Source: Nereocystis luetkeana
Taxonomy: Eukaryota > Sar > Phaeophyceae > Laminariales > Laminariaceae
Assembly: GCA_031213475.1 (NCBI GenBank)
Contig: JARUPZ010000037.1
Span: 2,544,222 to 2,608,221, forward strand
Reading direction: 5' to 3'
Length of the DNA: 64,000 bases
The notes under the pieces are model-generated. The model was not told the DNA's origin and searched no databases. It worked only from the letters and a program-made list of their open reading frames with translations. Within the stretch, counting starts at the first letter, position 1; each line of letters opens with the position of its first letter. The position numbers were made by a program, and so were the translations under genes. Of the stretch, positions 57,230 to 64,000 are shown in pieces.

Positions 57230-59260
57230 CCCTAACGAGTTGCCTGTGTACAGTACCTCTGCCACTCGTTGGCCCCTTCCGTGCCTCCTTGATCACGGCA
57301 ACAACCAAACCGCCCGCTTCCCTTCCTCAATAATGCTAAGCTGGGGGTGTTTTTCAGTGAAACGCCAGGAAAACATGTACTTGGGAATACCCTACCCTCC
57401 ACCCACTGCTATGGGCTGCCTATGTCGAAGGACTCCATGTTTTATTGATACCTGCTACCACATCAACACCAAACCCGCTAACTCCCGTCCGTGAACAATG
57501 CTAATTTCGCGTAATTCTGCAATGAGAACCTCACAATGTTTAGGTTTGAGCACCTCACCCACGCCCGACGTTTGCGCCCTGCCCGTGCCCTGCCCATCCG
57601 CCACTGCTCCCTGCTGAAGTATTTCCGACCACAGGAACAACCAACCCACTCATTCCCCTTCCTGGGCAATGACATTTTGCCGGTTGACTGTCGCATGACA
57701 ACCCAGAGTCATGCCTGCCAATGGTAGCCTCGAATACCTTACCCTCGCCTGTATGTCCTCTTGACGTCTTGCCGACCACACCAACAACCAACCCACCCCT
57801 CTTCTTCCTGAACAAGGCAAGGCTCATTTTTTCACTCAGTCCCGCAATGGAAACCCCTCATAACATCGCGATTACAAATACCCCACCCTGGCCTGACGCC
57901 TACGAGTTGTCCGCCTCCGGTACCTCGGCCGTTCATTCGCCATTCCTGGCTACCTGCACCTGTATTCCCCCCTACAGGAACAGCAAACCCACCTGCCTCC
58001 CTACTGGAACAACGCTCAGCTAATCAGGGCTGCCGCATAGTAAACCCACCATGACGTCTGGGTTGCGATACCCTATCCTCGCCTGACCCCTACGCGCTGT
58101 CCGTCTCTAGTACCTCCGCCACTCATAGGGCCCTTTCCCGTCTTCCCGACCACACAAACACTCAACCCCCCCGCCCTCCTTCCTCATCTGTGCAAATTCT
58201 CTACCGTTTAATGAACGTAAAACCAGCATGATTTCAGCGTTCGAAAACCCCACCCTCGCCTGAGCCTACGAGCGGTCCGCCTCTACTACCTCGGCCGCTC
58301 ATTATTCGCCATTCGTTGTTACCTCCCCCTGTCCTCCTAAATACAGAAACAGCGAACACACCCGCTCCTTTTCCTCATCACGGGCCATTATTTTAGGGAT
58401 TGCTTAAAGTAAAACCCAGCATAATATCTATGTTCCAATACCCCACACTTCAGTTCCGCGACCATTTGTTCGCCATTAATTGCCACCTGCGGCTCTGTTC
58501 CCCTTTACAGGAACAGCAACCCCCCCCCCTCCCTGACCGGAACTATGAAAATGTCGCGGATTGCTGCAAAGACAACCCACAACCCAGGGAAATATCTATA
58601 GGTTGGAATAGACTATACCCTCGTCGGACCCCCACGATCTGCCCGTGTACTCGATAATTAACCACTCATTGCTCCCTCCTGTGTCTTCCCGAACACAAGA
58701 ACAGCCAACCCACCTGCTGCTCTTCCTAAAAGGATAATGTTGGGGACTTTAGCAAGAAGAACCCAGCATAATATTTCGATTGGTTCACCCCGCCTTCGCC
58801 CGACTCCTAACGAGGTGCTTTCAACAGGATAATATCTAGGTTGGAATACCCCACCCTTGCCCGACCTCTGACGTGCTGCCCGCTTATACTGTCTTCATCG
58901 GTCCTTCCCCGTCTTTCCGACCACACGAACAACAAACCCACCCGCTCCGCTTCCTGAGCAACGCTAATTATGAGGATTGCTACAATGATAACGCCGCGTG
59001 ATACTTGGGCCGGTATACCCCAAACTCGCTCGACTCCCAATGGCCTTCCCGTGTACAATACCTTCACCATTCTTCGGTCCCTTGCCTGTCCCCCCCGAAA
59101 AACGGAACAACCGGCCCACCCGCTCCCTTCCTCAACGGGGAGGGTATATTGCCAATAGCGGTTGTTTAAACCCGGCATAATATCTAGGTTCAGATACACC
59201 ACCCTCGCCGAACCCCGACGAGCTGTCTGTGTAAATCCGCCATTGCTGGGAGTGAACATC
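57230..59260. repeat. Degenerate tandem array, period about 175-190 bp
   Basis: Units share GAACAACCAACCCACCCGCT-like, CAATACCCCACCCTCGCCTG-like and CCTACGAGCTGTCCG-like blocks. The first block appears near 57300, 57648, 57784, 57980, 58153, 58345, 58511, 58690, 58930 and 59105. No unit is a gene. Confidence 0.75.
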
Positions 59261-60730
59261 AGTTTATATTGATGAAGGTGACTAGTCACCCTGGACATTC
59301 CGGACATGTTCTCGTCATGACTTCCACATTAAATCCATCTTTCGCTTAATACGGACGGTGGGTTTTACGCCCCAAATAGGCAACACAGGATATCCCGACG
59401 CTTCGACACGCCTCGGTCCAGGCACCGAACGGGTCCAAGGCAATGACGACAACTCCATCGGACGTTTACAGAATGCCCTCCAGTGTTGCCACGCTTGGAT
59501 GTTCATGTCCAGCTCGGGTGTTTCGTTTCCTTGGTTCGCTGCCTGCTCGGTTGGTGCAGGGTAACGAGTGAACGGTCGTTCACGAACTATCACTTATATA
59601 TTCGAAACCTGGAACCTATTCCTCGGTGATGTTGTACGACATCATTTGTAAGGGTTGCAATATAAATCCGGTAGACTAATAAACATGATATTGTATGAAA
59701 CCTAACTCGACGACGCCGATGCATACCCCCTATCATGCATATGTCAAAGCTCGTCCAGCATAAGTTGGCACGTGGGAGAACAAAATGCTCGCATTACCTC
59801 TGACATAGTTGCGCCAACTTCGATCTTGTTTGTGCGCCATGCATGCGCTCCGCGGATCGTCTCCAATCCGGCAAATGCTCGGTCCTATCAGCAAAAGAGG
59901 AAAACATATTCCATCCCCCATGTTCTTCAGTGACGGGTCGCTAGGAACGAGGGACACTTGTTATTTTGACGGGACGATGTTGCGTAGCAGTGATTCGTGT
60001 ACTTAAAAATACCAAATAATAAACTACGGTATCTGCGCAAGCCCAACAACACATACATGCGGAACCGAAAGGGGTCACAATCGGGTGAATTATATGCCTA
60101 CTGATATACGGGGTGAGGGGGTGAGGGGTATCTGAAAAAAAAACTTCCTTAATTCCAGATCAAACGACTCGGTGTATGTGTTGAAAGACCCACCTCAGGC
60201 GACCCCATATGCACCATGACCACTTCGATAGGCAAGTCAGTCGGTAGTAGTGGGTTGGGTCGGTGCGCAGGGGCCTGTCCATCTTCCATCCACGCATCTG
60301 ACTGGGCGGACAGCGCTCCGTCCGTTCTAGCCTCTAGACGTATGACAGAAACCACTTGTTGCCTGCTGGAGTCCTGTACGTTGCATAGTTGGGGACGATC
60401 CGCGGATTGGGCAGACAGGCGCAGGTTTACTTGTAACGACGCGTGGTGGAATGGAATATCTTTTGGGCTACGGTTAGGCATGGTACATCAATCTTGGTTT
60501 GAGCGTACTCATCGCGTAAGACTGTTTTACTACATGACGGTTTGCCGTACTAGCCGTCCACTGCTGAACGGTAAATTGGACATGAATGAGTCGTTTGCGA
60601 GGTCTTATGTCTTACAAACGTACGGTCCTTTACAGCATTCCGAATATTTATAGGACGCCAACCATATAACCGGCTCATGGAACATGAATCATCCGTTTGG
60701 TGTACTACAGACATCGCTTTTTCAGCCCTA
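59261..60730. other. Unassigned interior of element 2
   Basis: Several 65-145-codon open frames occur on both strands (for example plus 60216-60653, minus 60149-60481 and minus 59315-59593). None shows a recognisable domain. The minus frame at 60739-60937 (IILMNDPLQKRLEGDDGDRT...) looks somewhat protein-like. Element cargo or a decayed transposase is possible but unproven. Confidence 0.3.
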
Positions 60731-60939
60731 GGTTTCCTCTACGTTGTTTCCCCTCCCTCGACAGTAAAAACAAAGCGTACATATGTACTACATAGCATGT
60801 AACCCGCCTTAATTTCCTCTTTAGCCGTCTCGATCATCTTAGACATGACTTCCTTACAACCGGTCCGGTCGCCGTCGTCGCCCTCCAGGCGTTTTTGTAG
60901 AGGGTCGTTCATAAGGATGATACGCGTGTTGCCCCCTAA

Positions 60940-61270
60940 GGTTGGTAGGGATCCCCTAAGATATGAAGGGACCCCCGAAGGTATGAAGGGGCCGCCTAAG
61001 ATATGAGGGCACCCCCTAAGATATGAGGGCACCCCCTAAGATATGAGGGGACCCCCTAAGATATGAGGGGAACCCCTAAGATATGAAGGGACCCCCTAAG
61101 ATATGAGGGGACCCCCTAAGATATGAGAGGACCCCCTAAGATATGAGGGGACCCCCTAAGATATCAGAGGGCCCCCTAATATATGAGGGGACCCCCTGAG
61201 ATATGAGAGGACTCCCTAAGATATGAGGGGACCCCCTAAGATATGAGGGGACCCCCTAAGGTATGAGGGC
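60940..61270. repeat. 20-bp tandem array, right arm of element 2
   Basis: About 16 units of ATATGAGGGGACCCCCTAAG, more uniform than the left arm, which suggests recent expansion or correction among units. Confidence 0.9.
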
Positions 61271-61295
61271 CCTGCCGCCCATTAACTCTCACAAG

Positions 61296-63020
61296 TGCAG
61301 CCACGAGCCTTTTCGAAAGGTGCACTATTGATAAATAGACCAAGAGGCGTACCTGATGCGGCGGCTTTTGTCAAAGTCGCGTTTCATTTGTCGGCTTAAG
61401 AGTTCAAGCAGGTTCAAGGGGTGTTCGTTAGGTCGACACTACACTACACACATCGAGTTGTCGGGAGTTCCCTCACTATTTCCCCCCTTCCCTCCCCATG
61501 CTGCAATAATAACTTTCATTGCTAGCTTTTCACCCCGTGAATGGTTTGCAATTTCTCCCTCGAAACGTCGGGATGCCTTTCGCTCCCCTTCTGCACTCTG
61601 TTCGGCGTAGCATGAGTTCGTGGCAGTTGCTCTTTTTGTGGCAACATATTGGTGGCATTAACTAGGTGGCGACGTGCGTTGTCACATCAAGCCTGTGAAA
61701 GATTGCTTGAGGCATGAGCCATGTGGCAACTTGTTCACAAGAGGCATTCATCACGCGTGACGGCAATGTCATACCGGCGCTCTTGTGGCGATACTCTCGT
61801 GGCAACATATGCAATAGTCTAAAACGTGGTAACACAGTTTTGCTTCATTATTACAGCGATACCACTGTCTCGTCATAGCAACCACATTTCTTGTGGATAT
61901 ATACCGTCAGCGAGGCAACGATGAGCGGGGGAGCCAAGGCCAAGGAAAGGCACACAACGAAAAAACACAGAATCAGAAGTCCAGAAAGTAAAAAAATCGA
62001 ACAAAAAGTCGAACAACTCGCTGATCGTTCCCAGACAACCCCGGCGCCCCACCCCCCATACTAGATATAACGTGTTGGCCCTATAGCCAGGTCTTGACGG
62101 GTCAAAACTATACTGTAGGCCGTCAAATACCTTGACGGATCAAAAATACAGCGAACCGTCAATCGGCGTACCAATTTGCCCCGAAAGTAGGACTTATATT
62201 CATGTACAAACGGTACTTGTATTTCCGGACGAAGTGACACCACTCTGGGCGGAATATCGGGAGCGTTTAGACGGCCGTATGAAGACCACAATCGGTTCTT
62301 GCATTTACGCCAAGTAGCCTTTCACTAGAGCTTACAACCTACGCCTTGGTATTGGGCACTATGTGGCTGATGCACTGCAGCTAATGTCTATACATATGCG
62401 GGACGAGGGTGACTGCTGTACTCTCATGCTGGACATTGGTCGATTGGGATGGGGTCGGGGCTGGGAGTAGGTATTATTGCCAGGGAGCATGATAATAATC
62501 GGGACCAACTATGCTTTGTGGACAAATACTGGAATATATAGGTTTTTGTATATATGTTAAGTCTTGATTACCATGACCCCCCGTAGTAGTTTATTCGTAC
62601 CTGCATACGGTGGTGGTTCCTCTAAAATGCCGGGAGAGATTCTGTCGGCTGTCCGCTATAGTTGCCCATGCTATGTGTGTGGTTTTCACACCAAATCAAA
62701 TCGTCACTTCTACACCCGTCAACATACAGCACACACAGATAGTGTCCGAGCCTTGTACCAAGCCTGTGCAATCAGTTCGCACAGGCAGGAGTCACCACAG
62801 CGTCAGTAGCCGCCACAATGGCCGGCAAAATATCACACCGGCATTGCACAGAGTTAATTGCTTTACAGTTGTCTTTACTTTGGCGTAGTACTCACAATAT
62901 TGGCATAGAAAAAGGGGCAAGGTGCCTTCGACAAAATTGCCCTCTGCCCTGCTGGCCAGACACACTCTAATATGGTGTCGTTTTACCCATGCCAGCAGCA
63001 CACTGACTGCTTCTACTACA
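61296..63020. other. No gene supported
   Basis: Only short open frames. A P2 MITE lies at 62490-62588. TGTGGCAACATAT-like motifs recur at 61.63-61.80 kb. Confidence 0.4.
62490..62588. repeat. MITE family P2, copy 6
   Basis: GATAATAATCGGGACCAACT, AATATATAGGTTTTTG and the right tip CATGACCCCCCGTAGTA. The left tip is diverged. Confidence 0.65.
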
Positions 63021-63021
63021 G

Positions 63022-63512
<491 letters not shown>

Positions 63513-64000
63513 AATGTTTTTTACTCAAGCCCACAGCGAACGATCACATACATACATGGGCATGACCACCCTCCACCATCTCGATACGGGACCACGTGGC
63601 CAGCCCTGGTGGTGCTATCCATTTTTCGCTCAACCCAACGATCACATGGCCACACAGCACCACTACCTCCATACCAGTCGGGCCTCCTATAAACAACCAC
63701 ACTCCTCCCCATTCGTACCTGCGCAGGATGTAGACACTCACATATATCCTTGGCCCGGTGACCCCAAACCTCACTATAAAAACATCCCCAGGTCCCATAC
63801 TCTACCCCGGTAGACCTGAGCAGTTGGATCAGTATTTTGGACGATGGGTAAACTCCGTTGGGGTGATTGCTGCTGGAATCACGCCGCCCATTTTGAGAAA
63901 TCGAACGGCAACCAACCGCGCATTCTGGAATGTGGATCTTACAGGATGTTCCTGCTTCCTGCTGAAATCGTTTTACCCAGGCATGCCTGCAGCACACTGA
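63513..64000. other. Flank of the CTA array
   Basis: A minus-strand frame (63521-63997) runs nearly to the window edge without a known domain. CGTTTTACCCAGGCATGCCT with GCAGCACACTGA at 63969-64000 repeats 62972-63004, so the array lies between direct repeats. Confidence 0.4.

Larger units (their letters stand above)
56288..61295. mobile_element. Palindrome-array transposon, element 2 (large)
   Basis: The left end starts GCGAGTTAGGGGACCCCCCT like element 1. The left array (about 56330-56580) is made of 20-bp units CTTAGGGGGTCCCCTCATAT. The right array (about 60940-61265) is the exact inverse unit, ATATGAGGGGACCCCCTAAG, repeated about 16 times. The right tip is degenerate (CCATTAACTCTC, near 61290). 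The core region 56650-56960 aligns with 42070-42470 of element 1. About 4 kb of extra DNA lies inside: a MITE, a 180-bp tandem array and unassigned sequence. The full extent is inferred from the inverted arrays. Confidence 0.6.

Noticed and set aside
60940..61270. CRISPR-like array
   Set aside because: Units are contiguous 20-bp repeats without unique spacers, in a eukaryotic setting.

Overview
The window looks like nuclear DNA of a multicellular or filamentous stramenopile. A brown alga is my best guess, but this is inference from gene style and repeat content, not a database match. Supporting signs are many short exons separated by 0.3-4 kb GT-AG introns, introns packed with small inverted-repeat elements, non-LTR retrotransposon debris, long G, C and trinucleotide runs, and a coding style richer in G and C than the surrounding DNA. 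No prokaryotic, organellar or viral gene organisation is visible.

Two host loci can be reconstructed by hand. (1) A minus-strand gene runs from about 23.5 kb down to 4.47 kb. It has at least 13 exons, reading phases agree across every junction, and it encodes a beta-helix protein built from FxxN / GGx repeats like those of polymorphic outer-membrane-type adhesins. A second, colinear and more compact copy of its 3' half lies at 37.5-32.9 kb, with seven exon pairs of identical length (35, 75, 84, 78, 87, 100 and 87 bp). One further exon (55 bp) is intact in the first copy and appears broken in the second. (2) A plus-strand gene of 10 exons at 46.1-54.2 kb encodes a two-domain ceruloplasmin-type multicopper oxidase of 436 residues with all copper ligands. 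One exon is only 9 nt long and supplies part of the copper-binding Phe-His-Cys-His motif. Another intron uses a GC donor.

Layout. 1-4.4 kb: no gene supported. 4.4-24.9 kb: beta-helix gene A, with introns swollen by MITEs, SINE/LINE tails, microsatellites and two TIR elements. 25.2-28.4 kb: two oppositely oriented, decayed non-LTR retrotransposon fragments. 28.5-32.9 kb: low-complexity and MITE-bearing DNA without a clear gene. 32.9-37.6 kb: beta-helix copy B. 38-46 kb: repeat territory with degenerate CCATGGGATCCC repeats, tRNA-like SINE pieces, and an element whose ends are arrays of GGGGATCCCC-type palindromes with another TIR element inserted in it. 46.1-54.2 kb: multicopper oxidase. 56.3-61.3 kb: a second, larger element of the palindrome-array family, with inverted 20-bp arrays at its two ends and about ten degenerate 180-bp repeats inside. 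63.0-63.5 kb: a 490-bp CTA microsatellite.

The two genes suggest a secreted or cell-surface beta-helix protein and a membrane-anchored or secreted copper oxidase, but nothing in the sequence ties them to one pathway. The most distinctive observations are the ligand-encoding micro-exon, the phase-coherent exon-by-exon duplication, the palindrome-array transposon family, and a LINE/SINE pair that share a 3' end with a poly(C) tail.
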